This document shows positions 9,141-20,845 of a DNA stretch of 64,000 nucleotides, piece after piece (positions within the stretch are counted from its first letter, which is position 1; every line of letters starts with the position of its first letter). The notes under the pieces were generated by a model. That model was not told the DNA's origin. It saw only the letters and a program-made list of their open reading frames with translations, and did not search any database. Source of the stretch: Hemileia vastatrix (lineage: Eukaryota > Basidiomycota > Pucciniomycetes > Pucciniales > Zaghouaniaceae); assembly GCA_030280995.1 (NCBI GenBank), contig JASXTE010000017.1, forward strand, positions 9,009,998 through 9,073,997. Direction: 5' to 3'. The position numbers and the translations under genes are program-made.

Positions 9141-10610
9141 TGTCAGGCTTAGGTCAAGTACAAAGACATGAACAAGCTTGAATGGTCAGTTGTCTAGAAG
9201 ATTTTAATGGTCCTATATGAATACTGTAGTACAAATCCAATAAGTATTAAAATAAAACTCAATATAAGGGTCTCAGTAATTCTAATCTCACTAATTATAT
9301 ATGGCTTACAATCTTTAGAGTTGGTAGAAAAATAGATTTAATAAATTCAGATACTATTCAAAGAATTTATAAGTACTTTTGATATGTATTTTAATTGTAT
9401 TGGTTATATTTTTAATTGTAATGATAAAGAATGTAGAAAATAAGACCAAAAACCCCCTCCTTTTATACACAATTCCTTCCCCAATGACCTCCTTGATTTA
9501 ACAGCTCTATACCCAGTTAATGAAGCCTCATTCTAGCTAATAGAAATTTTCAGAAACAAAAAGAGTGACCAGTAACATAATTAGAATGATATCACCCACC
9601 AAAATCCTATATTAATAGGGATAATCCATCAAAACTAAAGAATAAGCAAAAAGAGAGTATATGAGTATTATACATTAATACAAAAGACTAAAAAGGGAAA
9701 ATTATAACTAATTATTACTTGATAATAAAGGGTATTAACAGTAGAAATTTTGGGGCTAATTATGACCTTATACTATGTGAAATCCTCATTCAAAAATAAC
9801 CAAAATTGACTGAGAAACCACCTAAAAACCCAAAAAAGGGTGTGAGATGTGGGGTAACTACATGCAGTCCTTGGAAGGGGCTTTCATGGGTAAATACTTG
9901 ACTAATTTAGGTGAATTTAAGCATGGTAGTAAAATAAAGCGCCAAGAATGAGGTTATTAAGAAATTAGTGCATATAAAGAGGGTAAATGCATTTATAATT
10001 AAGCTAGGACACTAAATAAGTGCATGTTGCCTATTTTAGTGTGTTTCCCCACAGTGGGGGTAGAATGTGGGGTAATTATGGTGTGAAAAAGCTAACTTTA
10101 CTTAAAATGAAGCTATTTACACAGGAAAAAATGCAGGCAGTATGTGGCCAGTACACAAAAGCCATTTCTGTCATAAAAAACATCAAATTTGAAAAGTGTT
10201 ATTTTTATGCATTTGAGTAGCCAAATCAATCTGTAAATGCACATTTTTAATATTATTAAATTTATAGTGCATATAATCAGCTTTTAAGTGATTTAAAGCA
10301 CATTTCTTGTTTTTTACATAAAACAATGAAAACAACAGCTTTAAGTGTACTTAAAAGTTATGTAGCCTTATATTTAAGATTCTTAAGATTACCCTAACAT
10401 ATTCCAACCAAATATTAAGTACATAAGTCTTATAAAAAGAGGATATATGCATGTATATAAGGTGTTTTAATGGCATATTTTGTATATTATCATAATTTTA
10501 CTTATGTATACTATTTGTGCACTCTAATTTATTGCTCCCATGTATATTCCATGTGTTTAACATAACTTATAAGTACCTTTTACTCAGTCCTGGGAATATC
10601 CAGGCTGACA
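9141..10610 (-). repeat. 3' LTR of Gypsy-2
   Basis: It is colinear with 18342-19836 over its whole length, with scattered substitutions and small indels. A TATAAAAGG-type TATA box reads on the minus strand near 9459-9466, in line with transcription of the element in that direction. The ORF at 10020-10220 lies inside the LTR and is not called. Confidence 0.93.
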
Positions 10611-10621
10611 CTCACCCACCC
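10611..10621 (-). other. Polypurine tract of Gypsy-2
   Basis: On the minus strand GGGTGGGTGAG abuts the start of the 3' LTR (TGTCAGCCTGG). This is where plus-strand DNA priming is expected in an LTR element. Confidence 0.6.
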
Positions 10622-10791
10622 AAAAAAAACAAATTAAAAAAAAGATAAGATATACACTTTTTTTATTTTATATTATTTTTCAGGTATTCAGAAATTTCTG
10701 TAGCATTAAAGATTAATTCTTTAAAGAAGTAGAACATAAAAAAATATTATTAGTACTGGTCCTTTAACCCCACAGCTTGTTTAACAGTAAT

Positions 10792-11513
10792 TTACTTCTG
10801 TTTAAATTTTTTGAGAAGGGAGGATAGATTTGAAATTTCTTTATCAGGTATCCATTTATCAAATTCATTTGATTTCCCTTTAAATCTTAATAAATACTCA
10901 GTTACTTTCTCTTTAGTAAGAATTCTTTTCTTGATTTTTTTTTCAATCTCTGGCTTTTCCACAATTTCTTCAGGTTGCTTTTTAGGCCTTCCTCTTCTTT
11001 TTGGAAATAAGTCAGGATCATTTGCATGGTAAGGTTTTAATAATGAGATAGGGAAAACTGGATGTTTCCTATCATATGGGGCATATAATATGACTTCCAC
11101 AGCATTATTACCAACCATATTGCTCACTGTAAAAGTTCCTAAAAAGGGATCCTTTAATTTAACATTACCTTGTAAGTTAAAATGTAGTGTTGAAATTAGG
11201 ACTTCATATCATTTTTTGAATTCAGATTCTTTATGAGATTTATCACACCTTTTCTTTTCATATTCAAATGCTTTTTGGATGCATTCCTCTGCATGATTTC
11301 TACACATTTGTTGCATATGAATAAAGGATTTAGTACCAGGGTGTATATCTAACCTTGGTAATTTATTTAAATGATTTACTGGGGTATTGGGTACATATCA
11401 GTCAGAGTTCAAATGGTTTTTTCTCTGTTACAGAATGAGTTTTGCTATTATAAGCAAAAAAAAGGTCAGGAATTAATGTTACCCAGTCATGTGTGAATGA
11501 CTCATTGTCTTTG
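10792..11513 (-). pseudogene. Gypsy-2 integrase C-terminus with chromodomain
   Basis: The last 111 codons are open. They include an integrase tail (APYDRKHPVFPISLLKPYH), an AT-hook-like RRGRPKK basic patch, and a chromodomain-like module (VTEYLLRFKGKSNEFDKWIP). Chromodomains of this kind direct chromovirus integration to modified histones. Upstream, toward 11513, the integrase reading is broken by stops and then by the solo LTR. It is a real part of the element but not a functional gene. Confidence 0.85.
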
Positions 11514-12323
11514 TGTCACGCGCCACGTGACACTCGAGGCAAAAGCAGCTCATTAAATCAATAGTACAGAGGTCTAAATCTATACTCAAAGCGCAGACAG
11601 AAATTCTACATAGCAACTGCGAATTTCCTTTGTGTACTCACTATTCAACCGCGCTAGTCTAAACTCTAAATCTAAATTAGTCAATCTCTCAATAGTGTGT
11701 GTTAGTCTTTTCCTCAATAAGCGACGCACAGCGCAATAGTCAATGTAATAGTCCGCTAAAAGGTTTATTAAATGTCTGTGGATTATTAAAAGGGGTAGTG
11801 AGCATGGATGGAATGGTTAGTGTAGGATTAAAAGGTTAAAAGATGTTAGTGAGGAGGGTCCAGGTGTAACGGGTGTATATTTTATTGGTCTGTGGTGTGT
11901 GGAATAGTGGATGGGTATGAGGTCAATGCAAGGAGGAGTAAAGGATATAAAAGGGGTTGGGTTTTGGTTTGACATTCTTTAGAATTAAATTATAAAACAT
12001 ATATATAGTTAATAGTGGTAAAGCTTCAGGTTAAAATCATTATTATTGTATCTTTCTATATTTTCTCAGTAATAATTTCTAAATCCTAAATCTTTGATTA
12101 TTGAGTTTCCAACCCTTTGTGAGATCTTAAGAATTTTAATATTAACTTTAAATTATATTAGAATTCTTCTCAAATATATCTCGAAGCAGTAACTCTTCCT
12201 TTGAATCATCTTCAAATCACTTCATCAAACATTTCCTCTGTGCTTCGAAGAAGTTTCTAAACTCCTCCCTCCATCTCACTTCCAGGAGCACCCTCAAACT
12301 TGTGCGTAGGTCGTCTGGTGACC
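11514..12323 (+). mobile_element. Solo LTR inserted in the Gypsy-2 integrase
   Basis: It begins TGTCACGCGCC and ends GGTGACC; the related copy ends GGTGACA. The 5-bp target duplication CTTTG is at 11509-11513 and 12324-12328. A TATAAAAGG box is near 11946. The second copy is at 38130-38712. The reading frame of the integrase resumes on both sides. Confidence 0.92.
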
Positions 12324-14622
12324 CTTTGTATTCCAATCCAAAGGTACAATATCTTCTTATCATTTCTTATAGAGTCTGTATCATTCTCTCAGGCAGCCCA
12401 TCAGTTTGTGGATGGTGTGCTGTAGACAATTTCAATTGACAACCTGATACTTCCATCAAAGATGTCCAGAACTCTGAAGTAAATTTAGGGTCTCTGTCAG
12501 AGATTATGGCTTTGGGGAACCCAGCAGTATTCATCATTTGAGTCCACCATAGTAATTACAAGTCTTTTGCAGATACCTCTTTATGGGTAGGGACAAATTT
12601 ACACATTTTTGTTAATCTATCTAAAATTACCCAGCAAGAATTGAAACTTTCTTTTCCTGCTAATGGAAAGCCGGTGACAAAATCCATGTTTATAATTTCC
12701 CATGGAGCTTTTGGCTGCTCGATTTTTTGTATTAACCCAGCTCTCTTCCCAGTTAATCTTTTATATTTCTCACAAGAGTCACATGTTTCAATGTATTTTT
12801 GTACATCTTCTTTCATGTTTATCCACCAGGCTGTATTTTTAACTCTGGTTAATGTTTTGTTAAAATAAAAATGAACAGCTAAGATGTCATCATGACAAGT
12901 ACTCAACATTAACTCTTTCATAGAAGGTGGTATAACTATAACATTACTTAGCTTTTTTCTGTAATATATATATCCATCTTCAATTTACAGTTTAACTTTT
13001 TCCAATGCATTTTTATACTTTGGAGTCAAGGTTTTAATTAATGCACTCATGGAGGCATTACTTGGATCATTAAAAATGGTAGATAATTTATCCAAATCTT
13101 TATCAGATGAATAATTTTTTAATATATTTTGCATAAACTCTTCCTCTAAATCCACTATATAAATCCCAAATATATGTATTACCTCATTTTCAGGTACATA
13201 AGCTGGGTTGTCAGCATCATTTGGCAAAGGGCTTCTGGATTATAAATCCACATTAGAATGAAATGTTCTAGCTCTATGAGTGATTGTCATTCTTCCTCTG
13301 TACTCTTGCAGCTAGTTTCCATCTAAACATGTGCCTATTAGGTGTTTTCATGTTTAGTAATGATTTTACTGCACTACAATCTGTTATTAATTCAAACTTC
13401 TGGTCTTCCAGATAGTAATGAAGTTTCTCCAAGGCCCACACAACGGCTAATTATTCCAGTTGTGTGGAACCATACCTTAATTCTGCCTTTCTTAAGGCTC
13501 TGTATATATAACAGATAACTACTTCAGATAATTCTCCATTTATTACCTGTTTTTTCTGTAAGGCAGCACCTAACCCTGTGAAGCTTGCATCAGTTTACAA
13601 GATAAAAGGTAGGTTAAAATCTGGCAGTCCCAATATTGGAGCTGACATTAAACACTCCTTCAATATATCAAAGGCATGTTGTCTTTCATTATTCCAAATG
13701 AAGGCTTCATTTTTCCTGATTAATGTTGTTAAAGGGGCTGCAATTAATTGGTAGTTTTTTATATACTGCCTATAATATCCACACATACCTAAAAAACTTT
13801 GAACATCTTTCACATTCTTAGGTATACCAATGTTTTTTATTTCTGCCACTTTGTTCTAGTCAACACAAATTTTTAATCCAGATACAACATGTCCAAGTAC
13901 TTTCAAGGATTGAAATCCAAACTTACATTTCTTTAATGCAATTTTCATATTAATTTCATCCATCTTTTAAAATACTCTTTTCAGGTGGTTTAAAAGTTCA
14001 TCATATGTTTTTGAGAACACGATGATGTCATCAATATAAACTAAAAGCCATACTTCAATCATTTCCTGATGAAAAATACTATCCATCAATTTTTGGAAGA
14101 CTGAAGGCACATTTTTTAACCAAAAGGTATTCTCACATATTTATATATACCCATGTTTGTGGTTATGAGTAAGAAATTCTGAGAGTTCTTTTCCACCGGA
14201 ATCTGGTGGTAACCTTTGTTTCCATCCAGACAGGAAATATATTTTGCTCCTTTTAAGGTAGCATGGATAGAAGCTATCCTTGGTAGAGGGTAAATATCAT
14301 CCACAGTGAATGTATTCAGAGCTCTGTAATCACCACATAATCTTGCCTTATCTTTTTCATAAGAGATTAAAACTGGTGAAATAACACAATAATTAGCTGT
14401 TGTGTCCACTTTTTCAACAATACCCATTTCTAACAACATTTTAATGTTGTCATCAATGTCTTTCCTTTTTGCAGGAGATGCTGGGTAAGGTTTCTTTTTC
14501 AAGCTGCCAGGAATATTATCCAGATCACAACTTAGAGAGATTTTCATCTCATGGTCTTTGACCAATCCTAGTTCATTTGAACTATGAGCAAATGCCATAG
14601 GACAAGATTTTATCAATCTCAA
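12324..14622 (-). pseudogene. Gypsy-2 pol: RT, RNase H, integrase (broken)
   Basis: From high to low coordinates: RT with ARLCGDYRALN, LDGNKGYHQIPV and, after a break at about 14115, a YIDDIIVFSK active site near 14030. Then come a thumb/connection region (FLGMCGYYRQYIKNY), RNase H (TDASFTGLGAAL and ITDCSAVKSLL), and an integrase zinc domain (12556-12921) ending CDSCEKY with the first core Asp in NMDFVTGFP. At least six stops or frame changes separate these blocks. The RT is of the ordinary Gypsy type (YIDD) and clearly differs from the FIDDGG variant of Gypsy-1. Confidence 0.9.
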
Positions 14623-15043
14623 AATATTTTTTTCTTCAATTTTTGAGAGTTGAGGACTGAAAGAGGATTTTTAGATTTCATTTTGCAATTCTACCACTTC
14701 AGAGGTGGTTCTTCCACCTTGCAGTTGTTCTTCTTTAGGATCAATGGAATAAACTAAATTTTCATAGCAAATCTTGAATTTTCTTTTCTCATTTATGCCT
14801 ATAGTGAAGAAACTATTTGCAGGATCTAGTTTGATTCCAAATTTGGTCAATAAGTCATTGCCAATAAGAAACCAATCACTACAATTATTATTATCCATTA
14901 CCACAAATTCACACACTGCTCTTACATATCCATTATTATATTTAAAGAATACAGCTGTTTTGTATTTGCCAATTGGATTTAATACTGAACCAAAACCCCT
15001 CCAGTTCTTTGTCTGTACAGGTTCTAGTTTTTCCTTATACTTA
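14623..15043 (-). pseudogene. Gypsy-2 protease, C-terminal part, and linker
   Basis: About 125 open codons with FVVMDNNNCSDWFLIGNDLL, typical of the second half of a Gypsy retropepsin, then a charged linker to RT. It is cut from its N-terminal half by the MITE at 15044-15304. Confidence 0.75.
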
Positions 15044-15304
15044 CACCACACAATATGGGGGGCGGACTTGCTAGCGAGTCCGCAACCTTGGACCCAAACT
15101 CACCACAGGTTGAACACACATTGAGCTATTGATAAAGGAACCATACAATCAGGGATGAACACCACTCAGCAGAACAGTTTTAGGTGGGTGTTCAAGTAGA
15201 GTTCAGTATGGGTTCAGTATGAGTTCAGTCTGAGTTCCATCTGAGTTCCATCTGAGTTCAGGTTGAGGACTTGCTAGCAAGTCCACCCCCTATATTGCGT
15301 AGTG
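15044..15304. mobile_element. MITE A, 261 bp, TSD TTA
   Basis: The ends are CACCACACAATATGGGGGG and the inverse of CTATATTGCGTAGTG, and both carry a GGACTTGCTAGC(G/A)AGTCC palindrome about 20 bp in. The 3-bp duplication TTA is at 15041-15043 and 15305-15307, as in PIF/Harbinger insertions. The interior has tandem GAGTTCCATCT/GAGTTCAGT units. A copy in inverse orientation is at 45737-45962. Confidence 0.93.
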
Positions 15305-16388
15305 TTACTATCTAGTTTCATTAAAGTATTAATATAAACTACACTACCTGCAGCCCCAGTTTCAAGAATGGCTTTCATTTCTTTTCCACATATAATAACA
15401 GGCACTCTAATAGGTTTTATTTTGTAAGTATCATGAGATACATCTTTGATGATTTCAGCTTCTTCAATGGAAGTTATAGATGTATCTGTATGAGGCATTG
15501 CATCTTTCAGGAACATAATATCCTGTTCTAATACATATATCTCATTTTCATCATCACTGTAAGAAATGTTACTTTTACAATCCTCACTAGATTCCTCCTT
15601 TTCATCTTTGTGATTACTTTGTTCAGAATCTTGTGAGTTTTCAATAAAATTTATTCTTTTCTTACAAGTATGACCTTCAGCCCAAGGTTCATTACATTTG
15701 TAGCAAGTGTTATTTTCTTGTCTTTTAGGTACAAGGGAAGCTGAAGGTTTTTTCTTCTCCACTGATAACCTATTTTTAGTAGGTTTTAACACCTCAACAC
15801 TTTGCTTGTAATTATTATACCTGGTTTCATATTTGTGGTTCAATAATATTTCATTTCATATATTAATAAACCTAGAAGTATCTCTGATGGTTTCAGTTCT
15901 AGCTTTAATAATTTCTCTGACTGATATAGGCAATTTATATATTATTTTTTCTTTCCACCCATCATAATCCATTTTTGGATCCATGGCTTTCATGATTTTT
16001 ATTAAATTCATTAAAAATACCATGGGTTTATCTTCAGCATTTTTATTATATCTGGCTTTCTCATACAATCTTTGTTGAGTGATTCTAAATTTTAGGCCAC
16101 CAAATTGCCTTTAAATTAGTGCCTTCCATTCATTCTAAGAGTAGTTAATTCCCTCACTCAATACAGATTCAAACCATAATAAGGCCACATCTGTAAATAA
16201 AGATATCAATTTTGATGTAATTTCTTCATCAGGTAATTTGTATGAAAATTTTAAGTTATCAATTCTTTGAATGAATTGTTGCCAATCAGATTATTAATCC
16301 CTGTCAAAAGAAGGGTACTGATCTAACTTAGGCCAGTTCTTTTGGTTAGTTTTTGCTTCCCTAACATGAGGAATATTAAGTAATTCAC
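15305..16388 (-). pseudogene. Gypsy-2 gag capsid, zinc knuckle and start of protease
   Basis: The capsid-like region (LDQYPSFD ... SDWQQFIQRIDNL ... FGGLKFRITQQRLYEKARY) matches the gag at the right edge of the window (from about 63640). A knuckle CYKCNEPWAEGHTC follows, of the CX2C...GHxC type common in Gypsy Gag. Then comes the start of an aspartic protease, AILETGAAGSVV, in which the usual catalytic Asp is Glu. Stops interrupt the capsid part. Confidence 0.85.
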
Positions 16389-17318
16389 TTACTTTAGACA
16401 GATGATAGTTAATTTCATCTTTACTGATTTTATATTCTCAGAGCCCATGACTCTATGTTCATGTTCAATCATTGGTTTATCATCAGAGTGTTTCATAAAT
16501 ACTGGTACTCTTTCCACATAAGAGGTATTATCTTTTACTTTATCAGTATTTTTCAAAATGTTAGCTATTTCAATTTCTACTCTTTGTAACCTATCTATTA
16601 TTGCAGGTACATGAGTTAAGGTATCACTCACATTTGAAAAAGACAATTTTACATGTCCCTCTATGGTAGCCATAATATTCTGAGAATGTTCAAATTTATT
16701 TTCTAAATTTTTAATCTCAGAGATTAATCTTTTGTTTTCATTAATTAATTCATTATTTGAATTCTCAATAATTTTTAATCTATTGGCTGTTGTACTCAAT
16801 GATTTTGTGAGGTTTAATAATACATTTTCTGTATTATTATTTGACTCTCTAGAGAATTCTTCCAATTTTTCAATACTTAATAATAATTTACTAATTATTT
16901 TTGATTCCATTGGATTTTCTTTTAGAAAATATTCAATTTTTTCTGTGTCCAATTCAGAAGACTCATCATCAGGTTCAAGATTTAATTCATTTGGTTCCAT
17001 TTTTATATTAATACAATTATCCTGGTGGTCAATAAAACTATGTACATTGTCATCATTTAAAGACAAGCCTAAAATGTTATTTTCAAATGAATAATTTTTT
17101 AAATCCTTATCAATTATATTCATTAACTCTCTATCAATTTCATTATTTATAAGTAATTCATTTTTAGGATTATATAATTGATCCTGAGATGATGGATGAC
17201 TTACCAAGGTCTTATTCCATTTCCCCTGCCTCTCCTTGGCCTTCCCCTGTAAAGGTGACTGCTGGAGCCCTTCTGTTGAGGGTTGTTGTAGTTTTGGGAA
17301 TAACAAGCCCACTTCCAT
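16389..17318 (-). pseudogene. Gypsy-2 gag N-terminal region, open 309 codons
   Basis: An open stretch rich in Asn, Glu, Ile and Lys, with long heptad-like coiled-coil segments (residues about 130-230). It corresponds in position and composition to the middle of the 61952 gag. The first Met listed (MEVGLL) aligns with MEMGLS inside that gag, so the true start lies further upstream at 17737; that part is broken by stops. The first ~40 codons overlap the second frame described at 17201-17737. Confidence 0.75.
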
Positions 17319-17737
17319 TTTCTTACAGTAATTTTTTAGTCCTCCTCTTGGGCTGAAGGTGTTGCTATGGAACTTTTGAGTGCCACTGTTGGTGGTTGAG
17401 CCTTTATTTCTACTAGAGCTTTATTGACTTTTACAAAACCCTGAGCTGCTCTTTTCTCCAGATTGTTTATCTGGTCCACTATATTGTTGACTCTTATTGT
17501 CAAGGTATTCAGTAGAGTGGAGAGGGAGTTAATTTGTTCTTGTAAGGTATTTCTTGTTTTCTTTATTGATACCTGTTTTAATAGTTTTTCCTTTCCTCCA
17601 GAGACATTTGTGGAGTGTTGCTGTTTGTGGGGGAATCCTGGCCCTCCATTTTAATGTCCTGTAACAGGTCTTTCAGCTCTAGGTCTTAAGCTATAAGGTT
17701 TTGCCTTATTACTCACAATATCATTGTTGTCACACAT
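17201..17737 (-). pseudogene. Older copy of the spliced alternative-frame ORF (Gypsy-2)
   Basis: The leader exon MCDNNDI (17737-17717) is followed by a GTGAGT donor. A 58-base intron (17659-17716) ends in TTACAG. Splicing joins to DIKMEGQDSPTN, matching DVEMTGNANKPN of the 62-kb copy. After a one-base frame loss in an A-run, the same product continues as a coiled coil (INSLSTLLNTLTIRVNNIV), then RKWKWACYSQNYNN, an RG-rich patch (YRGRPRRGRGNG) and RPW-stop. A stop also occurs before RKWKW. It is decayed, but the architecture is the same as at 61952-62633. Confidence 0.7.
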
Positions 17738-18341
17738 TTTTATGTGGAATTTAATCAAAGAATTGAAATTTGATATCTGAAAACTTCAAAAAAAAGGAGT
17801 TTTATCAGTATTTATCAATAACACTGAAGACAATTTTATTGCTTAATTGTAGGTATGAAGTGAATTTATAAGTGCCAAAAGTCAAATATGCTTTTATGTG
17901 GTCACTTGATTTAACTGCTCTACAATACGTAGCCATGTTTTTATATTTAAAAAAAGAAAATCTGTCAGAAAGATTCCTTCTAAATATTAAGTGAATTTTA
18001 CAAACCAATAAAAAGGGATTAAGAGTCCTGTTAAAAGAAAACAATTAATCAGTTTAACTGGTTTATTATCTGCAAAGATCACAAGAATAATTGGTCTATT
18101 GACAGATTCCCACTAATAACAATTATTTGTTATATTAGTAGTAAAATTGTTGATTCAATATCACAATTTTATTATATAACAGGGCTTCTTTTTCTGAAAT
18201 CACTCTATAAGTGACCCCAACCTGTTTTAATTATACAAATATTTCTATAGGGATTCTATTTACTTGTAGCCTCTTTTTTTGAATTTTTTCTTTTACTTAC
18301 TGGAAGATAACCAACAGAATTCTTGAGGAAAGGTTCCCAAT
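17738..18341 (-). other. Untranslated leader of Gypsy-2 with candidate primer site
   Basis: No gene. The LTR ends CTGACA at 18342, followed on the minus strand by ATTGGGAACC, a weak candidate primer site. A GTAAGT donor-like site lies about 45 bases in (CTTCCAGTAAGT), and a pyrimidine-rich stretch ending TTTTCAG lies about 40 bases before the gag ATG. A leader intron is therefore possible, but this is inference only. Confidence 0.4.
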
Positions 18342-19836
18342 TGTCAGGATGAGGTCAAGTACAAAGACGTGAACTAGCTTGAATGGTCAGTTTTCTAGAA
18401 GATTTTAATGGTCCTATATTAATACTGTAGTTCAAATCCAATAAGTATTAAAATAAAACTCAATATAAGGGCCTCAGTAATTCTAATCTCAATAATTAAA
18501 TATGGCTTACAATCTTTATAGTTGGTAGAAAAATAGATTTAATAAATTCAGATACTATTCAAAGAATTTATAGGTACTGTTGATATGTATTTTAATTGTA
18601 TTGGTTATATGTTTAATTGTAATGATAAAGAATGTAGAAAATAAGACCAAAAACCCCTTCCTTTTATACACCATTCCTTTCCCAATGACCTCCTTGACTT
18701 ACCAGCTCTATACCCAGTTAATGAAGCCTCATTCTAACTAATAAAAATTTCCAGAAACAAAAATAGTGACCAGTAACATAATTAGAATGATATCCCCTGC
18801 CAAAATCTTGTAGTAATAGGGATAATCCATCAAAAATAATGAATATGCAAAAAAGAGAGTATATGCGTATTATACATTAATATAAAAGACTAAAAAGGGA
18901 AAATTAAGACTCAATATTACTTGATAATAAGGGGTATTAACAGTAAAAATTTTGGGGCTAATTATGACCTTATACTATGTGAGATCCTCATTCAAAAATA
19001 ACCAAAATTGACTGAGAAACCACCTAAAAACCCAAAAAAGGGTGTGAGATGTGGGGTAACTACATGCAGTCCTTGGCAGGCATTTGCACGGGTAAATACT
19101 TGACTAATTTAGGAAAATTTAAGCGTGGTAGTGAAATAAAGTGCCAAGAATGAGGTTATTAATGAAATTAGTGCATAAAAAGAGGGTCAATGCATTTATA
19201 ATTAAGCTAGGACACTAAATAAGGGTCTGTCGCCTATTTTAGTGTGTTTCCCCACAGTGTGGGTAGAATGTGGGGTAATTATGGTGTGAAAAAGCTAACT
19301 TTACTAAAAATGAAGCTATTTACACAGGAAAAAATGCAGGCAGTATGTGGCCAGTACACCAAAGCCATTTCTGGCATAAAAAACACCAAATTTGAAAAGT
19401 GTTCTTTTTATGCATTTGAGTAGCCAAATCAGTAGTCCTAATTAAGAAAAATTGATGTGTGAAAGGGCATTTTTAATATTATTAAATTTATAGTGCATAT
19501 AATCAGCTTTTAAGTGATTTAAAGCACATTTCTTGTTTTTTACATAAAACAATTAAAACAACAGATTTAAGTGTACTTAAAAATTATGTAGCCTTATATT
19601 TAAGGTTCTTAAGATTACCCTAGCATATTCCAACTTAATATTAAGTACATAAGCCTTATAAAAATTGGATATATGCGTGTATATAAGGTGTTATAATGTC
19701 ATATTTTGTATATTATCATAATTTTACTTATGTATACTATTTGTGTACTCTAATTTATTTCTCCCAGGTATAGTCCATGTGTTTAACATAACTTATAAGT
19801 TCTTTTTACTCAGTCTTTGGAATATACAGGCTGACA
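18342..19836 (-). repeat. 5' LTR of Gypsy-2
   Basis: A direct repeat of 9141-10610 in the same orientation, 1495 bp, with TGTCAG...CTGACA ends. The target duplication CTTTC follows at 19837-19841. The two LTRs differ at scattered positions and by a few indels, including one near 19435-19470. Confidence 0.93.
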
Positions 19837-19888
19837 CTTTCCACATGTGTAGACCAAGGAACCTCATGAAACAAATAAATGTTGTCAT

Positions 19889-20775
19889 CACCACGCAATA
19901 TAGGGGGAGGACTTGCTAGCAAGTCCGCAACTTGAAGTCAGATGGAAATCAGATGGAACTCAGACTGAAGTAATACTGAACTTTCACTTGAAGTATCACA
20001 CAAATAACAATGGATCTATATTGAAAACATAGTGAAAGTGTGAGGATAACTGAATGGAAGCCAGAAAAAATCATTCCATGAGTCTACTCAATGCAAAGTA
20101 TTTTTTGAAACAGCTTATTAAAATAATACTTTATTAAATTAATTTGATCAATAAAAATTGATTGACAATATTGCAATTCTTAAATACAATAATTTTATTA
20201 AAAAATTTCAGATTACATATAAAAAAAATCAGTGACTTTTTCTATTACTTACAACTGTTTTTACAGAATTGAAAACTATGTTTCAGCTAATATTTTATGG
20301 AAGTGAACTCTGTTCTTCGCCCGAAGAACAGAGTTCATCCTCCTATTTTCACACTCTGTTTGCACCAATCTCCATCCCTTTCAATTCTATCAACACATGC
20401 TTGTCTTCCCTTCCCATGCCTTTCACTATCCTCCCAGCCCCATTGTATGCCATCCTCTTTTGATCCCCATTTCACCCCTCTCAACCTCTCCCAGACCCTT
20501 TTCTTCATTTAAAATGCCTCGGAACCCTTAATCTTCCCTTCCAACTCTTTCCCAACCTTTTTGCTACCCCATACACCCTTCCTCACCCCTCTCTCCAGCC
20601 TTTCCAGCCCTTGTAGCCCCATTTGTGTTCACATGAGCTTCAAGGTGTGTTCAAAGTAAATTCAATACTTCTTCATGATGGTTTCATCACTTCCTCAATG
20701 TGTGCTCAAAAAGATATGAATTAGGGTTCAAGGTTGCGGACTTGCTAGCAAGTCCGCCCCCCATATTGCGTGGTG
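19889..20775. mobile_element. MITE B, 887 bp, TSD CAT
   Basis: The ends are CACCACGCAATATAGGGGG and its inverse, with the GGACTTGCTAGCAAGTCC palindrome inside each. CAT is duplicated at 19886-19888 and 20776-20778. The unoccupied paralog at 28.49 kb reads GTTATCATGATTCCC with a single CAT. The C-rich interior at 20330-20640 gives short ORFs that have no sign of being genes. Confidence 0.95.
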
Positions 20776-20845
20776 CATGATTCCCATTTATACAACACAG
20801 GGTGGTTGGTCCATTACTTTATTTTAGGAATTTAAAATATAAGAG

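Larger units (their letters stand above)
9141..19836 (-). mobile_element. Complete chromodomain Ty3/Gypsy element with decayed genes (Gypsy-2)
   Basis: Two direct LTRs, both starting TGTCAG and ending CTGACA, bound the element. The target duplication CTTTC is at 9136-9140 and 19837-19841. The paralogous sequence at 28.43 kb reads GGGACTTTCCACA without an insertion and confirms the joint. Coding order on the minus strand is gag, protease, RT, RNase H, integrase, chromodomain, all with stops or frameshifts. A solo LTR (11514-12323) and a MITE (15044-15304) inserted later. Confidence 0.95.

Noticed and set aside
20269..20512. Short C-rich ORFs inside MITE B
   Set aside because: Two frames overlap fully, composition is low in complexity, and the element is bounded by TIRs with no coding history.
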